Part shown: one piece after another, positions 1 through 5,187 of the stretch
Position numbering within the stretch: the stretch's first letter is position 1
Layout of the letters: each line of letters starts with the position of its first letter
From: Candidatus Omnitrophota bacterium
Lineage (GTDB): Bacteria; Omnitrophota; Gorgyraeia; Aquiviventales; Aquiviventaceae
Reading direction: 5' to 3'
DNA length: 6,316 nucleotides
Assembly (NCBI GenBank): GCA_016180605.1
Contig: JACPAW010000041.1
Coordinates: 1-6,316 of the forward strand
Program-made: the position numbers and the translations under genes
Notes under the pieces: generated by a model
Told to the model about the DNA's origin: nothing
The model's input: the letters and a program-made list of their open reading frames with translations, nothing else
Databases searched by the model: none

Positions 1-198
1 GTGTCGGAGGCGATGGGTTACGTCCTGAGCCTTTCCGGTGTGTCCACAGTGATTTTGGGGTGTCGTACGCCGCAGGAAGTGGAAGACAACGTTCGCATCG
101 CTAAAGCTTTCCAACCACTCAATGCGGAGCAACTCGCAGCACTCGAGCGTCAAGCCCTGCCTTTTGCTCCCATGGCTACATCCTTTAAGCGTGACTAA
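1..198 (+). CDS. Aldo/keto reductase, C-terminal end (5' truncated by window)
   Basis: The 65 residues visible match the C-terminal end of the aldo/keto reductase family, NAD(P)H-dependent oxidoreductases with a TIM-barrel fold that reduce aldehydes and ketones. The recognisable stretch is GVSTVILGCRTPQEVEDN (residues about 13-30). This is the family's late beta-strand and helix with the cofactor-phosphate contact region, followed by the usual 'LNAEQLAALE' helix. The GTG at base 1 happens to be in frame but is not the start, because a full family member has roughly 280-330 residues and the catalytic Asp-Tyr-Lys-His residues would lie upstream. The stop is TAA at 196-198. The substrate cannot be judged from this fragment. 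The next gene begins 9 bases downstream on the same strand, so the two may be co-transcribed. Confidence 0.85.
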   Translation: MSEAMGYVLSLSGVSTVILGCRTPQEVEDNVRIAKAFQPLNAEQLAALERQALPFAPMATSFKRD

Positions 199-207
199 GC
201 TGAGATA

Positions 208-1080
208 ATGGGCCGAGCACATCACTTAAATCCGACACGTTTCCTTCAGCACGAATATCTGGACATGGTCACTTACCGCGAGCTGGCCAAAATCGAGACC
301 GTACCGGAATTCAAGCGGATCCTGGAAGCGCTGATGGCCAATGAGGTGGAAGACTGTCAGTTCTGGCAGGAGCTATCTTCCGTCAAGGAAGTGCGGATTA
401 GTCCGTTGACGATCTTTGCGCTTAAACTCATGCGCAAGGTTCTTGGGCTGACATTTACGGCAAAGTTTCTCGAGCGCCATGAACGGGATGCCGTTAAGCG
501 CTACACCGCTTTTGCCCAACAGGCCCCCCCTGAGCTTCGGGCCAGATTACAGCAAATCATCGATCATGAAACGCATCATGAACACGAGCTTATCGGCCAA
601 ATCCAAGAGGAGCGGGTTGAATTTCTCGGAAGTATCGTGCTTGGCGTAAACGATGGACTCATCGAGCTAACGGGGGCTTTGGTGGGATTCGCGTTTGCAT
701 TGCAACAGCCCATACAAGCTGGCCTCTTTGGCACCGTAACCGGTATTGCAGCGAGCCTCTCTATGGCAGCATCGGCCTACATGCAGGCTAGGCATGAAAC
801 GGGCAAGGAGCCAAAGAAAGCCGGCTTATACACCGGAGTGGCCTATTTGCTCGTGGTCGTACTGCTGGTGCTGCCGTATTTTCTTCTCTCAAACATCTAT
901 CTTGCGGTTGGAGCCATGTTCGGCTTGATTGTGCTATTGATTTTGGGACTTTCGTTCTATTCATCGGTGTTGTTCGACCGCAACTTCAAGCGCCAGGCTG
1001 GCGAGATGCTGCTCTTTAGCCTTGGAGTTGCGGGAATCAGCTTTTTGTTGGGCTCATTCGTGCGGTCGTTAATAGCGTAG
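208..1080 (+). CDS. Ferritin-like/VIT1 (CCC1) fusion, probable membrane iron (Fe/Mn) transporter, MbfA-like
   Basis: This 290-residue protein joins two domains. Residues about 10-135 form a rubrerythrin/ferritin-like four-helix bundle, with acidic and His metal-ligand candidates at E16, E25, E46, E89/E92 and E121-x-x-H124 inside the His-rich DHETHHEHEL segment. Residues about 138-290 are a VIT1/CCC1 domain, with the segment FLGSIVLGVNDGLIELTGAL leading into about five membrane helices (roughly 141-165, 170-192, 207-227, 230-252, 266-288). The architecture is that of rhizobial MbfA, an inner-membrane protein whose ferritin-like domain senses or collects iron and whose VIT domain exports it. 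Function here is inferred from that family. One oddity is that the first E-x-x-H ligand pair appears as E46-x-x-D49. The ATG at 208 lacks a strong Shine-Dalgarno sequence, so coupling to the reductase gene 9 bases upstream is plausible. The stop TAG lies within the ribosome binding site of the next gene. Confidence 0.88.
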   Translation: MGRAHHLNPTRFLQHEYLDMVTYRELAKIETVPEFKRILEALMANEVEDCQFWQELSSVKEVRISPLTIFALKLMRKVLGLTFTAKFLERHERDAVKRYTAFAQQAPPELRARLQQIIDHETHHEHELIGQIQEERVEFLGSIVLGVNDGLIELTGALVGFAFALQQPIQAGLFGTVTGIAASLSMAASAYMQARHETGKEPKKAGLYTGVAYLLVVVLLVLPYFLLSNIYLAVGAMFGLIVLLILGLSFYSSVLFDRNFKRQAGEMLLFSLGVAGISFLLGSFVRSLIA

Positions 1081-1084
1081 GAGG
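1079..1084 (+). promoter_or_regulatory. Ribosome binding site AGGAGG that decides a TTG start
   Basis: A consensus AGGAGG overlaps the stop codon of the VIT-fusion gene and sits 6 bases before TTG at 1091. No ATG or GTG lies at a suitable distance in that frame, so the site supports TTG as the start of the next gene. The overlap implies translational coupling of the two membrane-protein genes. Confidence 0.8.
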
Positions 1085-1090
1085 CTTCAT

Positions 1091-1336
1091 TTGCCGTTTG
1101 ACGATCTCATTCCGTGGATTGTGGTGGGCCTGAAGGGGATCGCGGCGGTCATGTTTCTCTTCGGGGTATGGAGTACTAAAAACCCCGGGCGATCCATTGC
1201 GCTGTATCAAGCGATCATGCGAGCGTTCAACTGGCGGGTGGAACCCATTGATCAGCCGCGAGAGCTTGCCACGACGCGCTGGCTTGGCGTTGCGATATCC
1301 TGTTGCAGTCTGGTGATTATCTTTTTGCTTTGGTAG
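1091..1336 (+). CDS. Small two-helix membrane protein, function unknown
   Basis: This is an 81-residue protein starting with TTG behind a consensus ribosome binding site. Residues about 7-28 (IPWIVVGLKGIAAVMFLFGV) and about 63-80 (WLGVAISCCSLVIIFLLW) are hydrophobic and should span the membrane. They are separated by a basic loop of about 35 residues containing STKNPGRSIALYQ and NWRVEPIDQPREL. The protein ends directly after the second helix, so its C-terminus would be at the membrane face. I do not recognise a named family. Its position immediately after the VIT-type transporter, sharing its stop/RBS region, suggests co-expression and perhaps an accessory role, which is inference only. Confidence 0.75.
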   Translation: MPFDDLIPWIVVGLKGIAAVMFLFGVWSTKNPGRSIALYQAIMRAFNWRVEPIDQPRELATTRWLGVAISCCSLVIIFLLW

Positions 1337-1341
1337 TAGTC

Positions 1342-1827
1342 ATGAGGAATAGCAGTCAAATCGTGCTGTCTACAACGGTCGCATTGGGGTCCATACTGAT
1401 CCTTGGTGCCGTGGGGCTATGGTGGTTGTTTGGTGGGAGACTATGGATATCATCAGGGTGTCCAAAAGGGCACCTCGCAACGATCGATGATTGTAAGGGA
1501 AAAAGTGAGCCGGGATGGCAAAACTCCGGCGCCTATTATCTGATTGCTAGTGGAAGGTTGCGATCGGAATTCTGTAACTCTTTTACTGAGAACTACTCAC
1601 GATTAGAATCCACAGTGGGGAGGACATGTACTTCCTGGACGGAAGCACTCTGCAGCGATTACCCGCATATTGCAAACTGGCGATGCTTTTCCTGTGATCG
1701 AATGGCAATAAACGGAAACACGCACTATTATTTTCTTGCGGCAGTATCACCGGATTGCAGTCATGGAATCTATTTCTCAGGATCGCAGCACCAACCCAAG
1801 GATTTGGCTTGGAAGATACGACCATGA
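1342..1827 (+). CDS. Cys-rich membrane-anchored or exported protein, function unknown
   Basis: From ATG 1342 the product is 161 residues. One hydrophobic segment at about 7-30 (IVLSTTVALGSILILGAVGL) would act as a signal anchor or uncleaved signal peptide. The remaining 130 residues are polar and contain eight Cys (SGCPKG, DDCKG, EFCNS, RTCTS, ALCSD, WRCFSCD, PDCSHG). The even number of Cys in a protein with an export signal is consistent with disulfides in the periplasm. The C-F-S-C pair could alternatively bind a metal or act in redox chemistry, but no known motif is convincing. An in-frame ATG at 1303 lies inside the preceding gene and would put polar residues before the anchor, so 1342 is preferred. 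No strong ribosome binding site is seen, and the gap after the previous stop is only 5 bases. I do not recognise the family. Confidence 0.6.
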   Translation: MRNSSQIVLSTTVALGSILILGAVGLWWLFGGRLWISSGCPKGHLATIDDCKGKSEPGWQNSGAYYLIASGRLRSEFCNSFTENYSRLESTVGRTCTSWTEALCSDYPHIANWRCFSCDRMAINGNTHYYFLAAVSPDCSHGIYFSGSQHQPKDLAWKIRP

Positions 1828-1848
1828 AGCTCGTTTTGAAGCTCGTTT
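1826..1848 (+). repeat. 12-nt tandem duplication after the Cys-rich gene
   Basis: GAAGCTCGTTT occurs twice with a 12-base period (1826-1836 and 1838-1848). An ATG at 1824, overlapping the previous stop, opens an eight-codon ORF through it that reads K-L-V-L-K-L-V before TAG. It may be slippage in the spacer before the protease remnant, and no function is evident. Confidence 0.6.
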
Positions 1849-1882
1849 AGGATATGCGAAAGGGATGACTTTATGACGAACG

Positions 1883-2185
1883 ATGATATTTAAAATCCTG
1901 CTCGTTCTGGGCCTGATCATGGGGGTCCTTATGTCCGACATTTGCCAGGCCGCCGCACTAAGCGATGAGGCCGCCATTCTGTACGAACAATCTCGGCAGA
2001 GTATTTTTCAGCTCCGCGTGGTGGATTTGTCGACAGGAAAGAATTCCGATCTTGGATCAGGGTTTTACATTTCCCCTCAGGGGCACTTCATTACGAACTA
2101 TCACGTCGTCTCAGAATACGTGATGGAACCGGAACAATATCATATTGAGTATGCGAGAAGGGGACATGGACGCAGGCAGACTTGA
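1883..2185 (+). pseudogene. HtrA/DegP-type (trypsin-like) serine protease, 5' remnant
   Basis: The 100 codons encode a signal peptide (hydrophobic core about residues 4-17, likely cleavage near A23-A25) followed by the start of a trypsin-fold protease domain. The segment GSGFYISPQGHFITNYHVVS (residues 59-78) is the classic first barrel strand pair, with the catalytic His at H74 (codon 2102-2104). The domain should continue with the catalytic Asp and a GNSGGP Ser motif, but similarity ends around EYARR (about base 2160) and the frame stops at 2183 after a short basic tail. Family members run well over 200 residues, so this is the product of a deletion or rearrangement. The broken end merges into the next gene, whose ATG (2166) lies inside the tail in another frame. 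The ribosome binding site is weak. A better-spaced ATG at 1873 leads only to a six-codon ORF. The remnant could still be exported but cannot be an active protease. Confidence 0.82.
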
Positions 2186-2357
2186 AGGCTTGATCCCGCT
2201 GACGGGTGGTATCTACTCGTACTTGCTGTATTTCGGCATCATTCGGATGAAGGACCATGAGGCCTGGAAACAGCGCTTCGGTGGCCTCGTCAAAGTTGCA
2301 GCGCCGATCTGCATTGCGCTCGGCCTGTTCATGCTATTGGGCTTCGTTGGGTCCTAA
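2166..2357 (+). CDS. Small membrane protein, function unknown
   Basis: From ATG 2166 the protein has 63 residues and begins M-D-A-G-R-L-E-G-L-I-P-L. Two hydrophobic segments are visible, about residues 9-25 (LIPLTGGIYSYLLYFGII) and about 45-62 (VAAPICIALGLFMLLGFV), separated by a charged loop (KDHEAWKQRFGG). A purine-rich AGAAGGGG (2155-2162) precedes the start at a rather short spacing of 3 bases. ATG 2151 is an alternative in the same frame. The gene overlaps the tail of the truncated protease in another frame, so its upstream DNA was probably replaced when the protease was cut. It could therefore be an intact gene with a new leader, or the 3' part of a longer one. No family recognised. Confidence 0.6.
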   Translation: MDAGRLEGLIPLTGGIYSYLLYFGIIRMKDHEAWKQRFGGLVKVAAPICIALGLFMLLGFVGS

Positions 2358-2360
2358 TGG

Positions 2361-2465
2361 ATGTTTAACCGCCTGATTCAATATTACGTTCGCCAAGTGA
2401 CGCAGCCTGCGTCTACAGAGGAGTCCCACCTGATTAGCGAAGCTAATCAATACCGGTGGGACTGA
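2361..2465 (+). CDS. Possible 34-residue small ORF, or remnant
   Basis: ATG 2361 follows the previous stop by 3 bases and opens a 34-codon frame that ends at TGA 2463-2465, the first base of the next gene's Shine-Dalgarno. It reads MFNRLIQYYVRQ at the N-terminus and ends in NQYRWD. The composition is protein-like, with an amphipathic basic N-terminal helix and an acidic C-terminal half, and the frame exactly fills the gap between two genes. Against it, there is no clear ribosome binding site, the length is short, and the second half coincides with a strong hairpin (2423-2462) that alone could explain the sequence. It might be a leader peptide for the downstream gene. I do not recognise it. 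Confidence 0.4.
   Translation: MFNRLIQYYVRQVTQPASTEESHLISEANQYRWD
2423..2462 (+). promoter_or_regulatory. Strong stem-loop immediately upstream of the EF-like gene's ribosome binding site
   Basis: Two perfect 8-bp arm pairs stack: GTCCCACC (2423-2430) with GGTGGGAC (2455-2462), and TGATTAGC (2431-2438) with GCTAATCA (2442-2449). The loop is GAA (2439-2441), and a 5-base bulge, ATACC, sits on the 3' side (2450-2454). The base of the stem is 2 bases from the AAAGGAGG ribosome binding site (2465-2472). No T-run follows, so it is not a standard intrinsic terminator. A role in translation control, RNA processing or mRNA stability is possible (inference). It could also be a REP-like palindrome. 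Confidence 0.65.
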
Positions 2466-2476
2466 AAGGAGGCAAG

Positions 2477-2731
2477 ATGCCAGAGAAGGCAATTGGCAGG
2501 ATCAGCCATTATTACGGCCATATCAGCGTTGGGATCATTGAGCTGACGGATGGTCTTAAGGTGGGGGATTCCATTCACATCAAAGGGCATGCAACGGATT
2601 TCACCCAATCCGTTGACTCCATGCAAGTCGAACACGTGAATGTGCAAGAAGCCAAAGCCGGAGACTCGGTGGGCATTAAAATAGCGCAAAAAGTTCATCC
2701 CCACGACACCCTCTACAAAGTCGTTAATTAG
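2477..2731 (+). CDS. Translation elongation factor-like protein (EF-Tu domain 2-like beta-barrel)
   Basis: This 84-residue protein resembles the single beta-barrel domain found as domain 2 of EF-Tu/EF-G-type GTPases. It shows IGRISHYYGHISVGIIEL (residues about 6-23), then KVGDSIHIKG (about 28-37), then an EHVNVQEAKAGDSVGIKI strand pair (about 52-69), ending with HDTLYKV. There is no GTPase domain, which is normal for the small 'elongation factor-like' proteins found widely in bacteria, whose role is not established. Related barrels also occur at the C-terminus of some U32 peptidases. The start at ATG 2477 is supported by AAAGGAGG (2465-2472) 4 bases upstream; a GTG at 2456 lies inside the hairpin and is unlikely. 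It leads a tight cluster: the next gene starts 7 bases after its stop. Confidence 0.8.
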   Translation: MPEKAIGRISHYYGHISVGIIELTDGLKVGDSIHIKGHATDFTQSVDSMQVEHVNVQEAKAGDSVGIKIAQKVHPHDTLYKVVN

Positions 2732-2738
2732 GCAACCC

Positions 2739-3131
2739 ATGACCTATTTCCAGTGCGCGAGTTTGATTTTGGGGGCGATGCTCGCTTTAGGAGGTTTGTG
2801 GTTTCTTGTGGCACCGGGGAATTACCGCAGCCTTGCCGTCCGTTTCCTGCCGGAAAAAAGGCCCGGATGGTTTCTTCTGTCTTCGCTTGCCATGCTCGCT
2901 TGGGTAGCCTACTCCTGGCTACGCTTCTTTGAGGCTCCCGGTGTTACGGCGGCGGTTGTATCCTTCATCCTGTCACTGACCCTGATCAAAGCCTATTTCG
3001 CCACGTTCCGCTATCCGGATTTCCGGAGCTTTGCGCTTAAGTTCGTGGACCTGGAAAGCTCCATTTTGCAGATCCTGAGCCTGATTTACATTCTCTTAGC
3101 CGCTGCGCTGTTTGCAATCGGCCGTCAGTAA
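2739..3131 (+). CDS. Four-helix membrane protein, function unknown
   Basis: The protein has 130 residues with four hydrophobic segments, roughly 6-25, 43-63, 68-88 and 106-126. Short polar loops include the basic NYRSLAVRFLPEKRPGW before helix 2 and ATFRYPDFRSFALKF before helix 4. The N-terminal helix could be mistaken for a signal peptide, but the rest of the protein is equally hydrophobic. No ligand-binding or catalytic motif is apparent and I do not recognise a named family. It starts 7 bases after the EF-like gene without an obvious ribosome binding site of its own, and the next gene begins 3 bases after its stop. Translation is therefore probably coupled through the cluster. Confidence 0.72.
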   Translation: MTYFQCASLILGAMLALGGLWFLVAPGNYRSLAVRFLPEKRPGWFLLSSLAMLAWVAYSWLRFFEAPGVTAAVVSFILSLTLIKAYFATFRYPDFRSFALKFVDLESSILQILSLIYILLAAALFAIGRQ

Positions 3132-3134
3132 TTT

Positions 3135-3560
3135 ATGACCAAACACTTGATGGTGGCTCCGGCACTGATTCTGTGCTGTGTGGATTACCGCTACATCCAG
3201 GCCATCCAAGCGTTTGTGACTTCGCGGTTTGGCATCAGACGCTATAACGTCAAGACCGATGCCGGGGCCACCAAGATGCTCCTGATAGGCCATCGGGCTG
3301 TGCGAGCGTGGATTCTGCAAAACCTGCAACTGGCTTACGAACGGCAGGGAGTCAGGAGGGTATTTTTGTTCCATCACCAGGACTGCCTACTCTATGGCGG
3401 ATCGCAGGCGTTTAAGAGTCTACAGCAGGAAGCATTGACGCATACGCGCCATCTTGTGAAGGCCACGAGGTTGTTGCGGTCTCAATTTCAGGGGTTGCGC
3501 GTCCGAGCATTCTATGCCTACCCAGCTCGCGGTACGATTCTCTTCAAAGCGGTCACATAA
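3135..3560 (+). CDS. Beta-carbonic-anhydrase-like zinc protein, short form
   Basis: The 141-residue product carries the hallmark ligands of beta-carbonic anhydrases. C15-V-D17-Y-R19 supplies a zinc Cys and the conserved Asp-Arg dyad. H81-Q-D-C84 supplies the zinc His and second Cys (H-x-x-C). Between them KTDAGATKML (40-49) takes the place of the family's 'R.AGN' glycine-rich segment. Beta enzymes interconvert CO2 and bicarbonate in the cytoplasm and are usually about 190-220 residues. This one lacks the N-terminal arm and much of the C-terminal region, so activity is uncertain and it may be a divergent zinc protein of the same fold. ATG 3135 lies 3 bases after the membrane-protein stop, suggesting coupling. 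The C-terminus ends in ordinary sequence with no sign of a frameshift. Confidence 0.75.
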   Translation: MTKHLMVAPALILCCVDYRYIQAIQAFVTSRFGIRRYNVKTDAGATKMLLIGHRAVRAWILQNLQLAYERQGVRRVFLFHHQDCLLYGGSQAFKSLQQEALTHTRHLVKATRLLRSQFQGLRVRAFYAYPARGTILFKAVT

Positions 3561-3582
3561 GATGCCAAGGGACAGGCAGTTT

Positions 3583-3623
3583 CAGGAAATAGTCATGTGG
3601 CACCGGAATTCCCGGAATTCAGG
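3583..3623 (+). repeat. Dispersed repeat B, copy 1
   Basis: Bases 3583-3612 are identical over 30 positions to 5802-5831, starting CAGGAAATAGTCATGTGGC and ending in CCGGAATTCC. After the identical part, copy 1 continues with a shortened second CCGGAATTC (3612-3620). It lies in the gap after the carbonic-anhydrase-like gene and runs up to the leader of the methyltransferase gene. An exact 30-bp match about 2.2 kb apart is not expected by chance. It looks like a REP or miniature-element sequence, though no transposase is present. Confidence 0.8.
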
Positions 3624-3659
3624 AATAATAATGAAAAGATGAAAGGCAGAGAGAGCGGG

Positions 3660-4202
3660 ATGCCGCAGAAGAAGATGTGGGAGGGATTCTTCAAGCCGAA
3701 GAAGATTCTCAAAACGCTTGGTTTGAATGAGGAAATAAACGACGTGGCGGAATTTGGCTGTGGTTACGGAACGTTTACGATTCCCGCGGCAAAGGCAGTG
3801 AAGGGAACGGTATATGCCATTGATATCGAGAAAGAGATGACTGCCCTGACGGAACGGAAAGCCCAAAGGCACAATCTACGCAACATTAAGACCATTCTCC
3901 GTGATTTCGTAGCAGATGGCACCGGGCTGAAAGACGAAAGCGTGGATTACGTGATGCTGTTTAACATCCTCCACATTGAACATCCTGAGATGCTGCTTAA
4001 GGAATCGTGCAGGATTCTTCGTGAGGCAGGAAAGCTTGGCATGATCCATTGGAATTATGACTCTGAAACACCGCGAGGGCCTTCAATGGCAATAAGACCA
4101 AAGCCGGAGCAGTGCATTGCCTGGGCGGGAGCTTTTGGTTTTACTGAATCTGAACAGCATGATTTAAAGCCCTATCATTATGGAATTGTCATGAGGAAGT
4201 AA
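3660..4202 (+). CDS. Class I SAM-dependent methyltransferase
   Basis: From ATG 3660 the protein is 180 residues with the Rossmann-type methyltransferase signatures in order. Motif I is VAEFGCGYGTFTIPAA (about 29-44), the glycine-rich SAM loop. Motif II is VYAIDIEKEM (about 52-61), where the acidic residue contacts the SAM ribose. A motif IV-like segment is DESVDYVMLFNILHI (about 93-107), followed by the post-motif helix and RILREAGKLGMIHWN strand. It belongs to the broad UbiE/Methyltransf_11-type group, and the substrate cannot be read from the sequence. The start at 3660 has a purine-rich AGAGAG upstream. In-frame GTG 3597 lies inside a repeat and ATG 3639 lacks a well-spaced ribosome binding site, so both are less likely. 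The gene seems AT-richer than its neighbours and is flanked by repeats on both sides, suggesting it may have arrived as a separate segment. Confidence 0.85.
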   Translation: MPQKKMWEGFFKPKKILKTLGLNEEINDVAEFGCGYGTFTIPAAKAVKGTVYAIDIEKEMTALTERKAQRHNLRNIKTILRDFVADGTGLKDESVDYVMLFNILHIEHPEMLLKESCRILREAGKLGMIHWNYDSETPRGPSMAIRPKPEQCIAWAGAFGFTESEQHDLKPYHYGIVMRK

Positions 4203-4206
4203 AAAA

Positions 4207-4269
4207 AGACGGTTCTTATTTCTGTGACCAAAAAGTAAGAATCGTCCCTATTTTCCGTCCCCATTTTCC
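4207..4269 (+). repeat. Palindromic repeat A, copy 1 (possible terminator after the methyltransferase)
   Basis: GACGGTTCTTA (4207-4217) pairs with TAAGAATCGTC (4235-4245) except for one G-T position, with a 17-base loop. The 3' side continues as two near-copies, CGTCCCTATTTTC (4242-4254) and CGTCCCCCATTTTCC (4255-4269). The left arm GACGGTTCTTATT recurs exactly at 5732-5744, and the following TC(T/A)GTGA(C/G)CAAAA is also conserved. It starts 5 bases after the methyltransferase stop, so transcripts would form a hairpin there. Whether it terminates transcription is unclear because the downstream T-run is short. The form resembles REP-type or transposon-end palindromes. Confidence 0.7.
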
Positions 4270-4292
4270 AAACTCAGGGACACGAGGAGCGT

Positions 4293-5187
4293 ATGCGGTT
4301 GTTGGGGTGGGTGGTTGCCATCATTCTAGTCGGTGGGGTGGCTCTAGGTCTTACGGACCGATCGAGCGGCTCTGTTGACTCAAAGCCTGTCGATCGACGG
4401 GAGGTGCTCTTCACCTATCGAGCCCGTCTTACCCAGCTTCCACCCCATGCCAAGACGGTTAACGTCTGGATTCCGCTAGCCAAGACGACCGGCCAACAGC
4501 AGATCTTCCTCCGCCAGGTTCATGCACCGGTTCCGTACGCCATTGCGCAAGACCCGCTGTCATCTCTCCACGTCGGCCGATGGGCCAGCAGGCCATCTTG
4601 AACCTCACGGATTGGTGATCATTGACGATGAGGTCCGCGCACGAGCCGCGCGTGCTACTGCAGGTTGCGCCACGCCGATGGACAAGGCGCGCGGAATCTA
4701 CGAAGCTGTCATCCATCAGGTGGCGTATGATAAAAGCGTCCCTGGCTGGGGCCGGGGTGACACGCGCCGGGTTTGTCTCATTGGCAAGGGCAACTGCACC
4801 GATTTCCATTCGCTCTTCATCTCCATGGCGCGGGCATCGCAGATTCCATCGCGGTTCAAGATTGGGGTTCTCATCCCGCAAGGAGCCTCCGGGATGATTC
4901 CCGGCTACCACTGCTGGGCGGAGTTCTATGAACAAGGTCAGGGGTGGGTGCCGGTGGATGCCTCAGAAGCGTGGAAGCATCCAGAGTTGGCAGACTACTA
5001 CTTCGGGGCGCGCGATGGCAATCGCCTGCTCATCAGCGTAGGCCGTGACATTCAGCTAGTACCCCGGCAGCGTGGCGAACCCGTCAATATCTTCTTCTAT
5101 CCGCATGTGGAGGTCGATGGCCGGAAGTTTGATGGAGTCCAGACAGAGTTTCGGTTTCGTGAACTGCAACCAGGGAGGAAGGCATGA
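4293..5187 (+). pseudogene. Periplasmic transglutaminase-like (cysteine protease fold) protein, frameshifted with internal loss
   Basis: Reading starts at ATG 4293 behind GAGGAG (4284-4289). It gives a signal anchor (about residues 4-20) and the family's N-terminal beta domain (VLFTYRARLTQLPPHAKTVN, then VNVWIPLAK and VPYAIAQDPL). After about base 4558 this frame loses similarity and stops at 4601. The +1 frame then resumes with LEPHGLVIIDDEVRARA (from about 4594) and runs to 5187. It contains a complete transglutaminase core: Cys in GNCTDFHS (codon 4795), His in GYHCWAEFY (codon 4909) and Asp in VPVDASEA (codon 4957). Relatives have several dozen more residues between the two halves, so a deletion with frame change is more likely than a single-base error. 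The core has no good start of its own, so the gene is probably non-functional unless rescued by internal initiation. It overlaps the next gene by ATGA. Confidence 0.8.

Noticed and set aside
1..3. GTG as the start of the first gene
   Set aside because: The protein is clearly the C-terminal end of a much longer family, so this is an internal Val codon.
1583..1977. Minus-strand frames across the Cys-rich gene and the protease remnant
   Set aside because: They are short, have no start signals or domains, and are opposite a plus-strand frame with a signal peptide and protease motif.
2423..2462. Intrinsic terminator
   Set aside because: The hairpin is strong but is followed by a purine-rich RBS and a start codon, with no T-run.
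3597..3659. Methyltransferase start at GTG 3597 or ATG 3639
   Set aside because: The first lies inside the dispersed repeat. Neither has a well-spaced ribosome binding site, and the added residues do not look like the family.
4459..4935. 158-codon minus-strand frame
   Set aside because: It is antisense to the transglutaminase core with its catalytic motifs, and its Arg-rich translation shows no domain.
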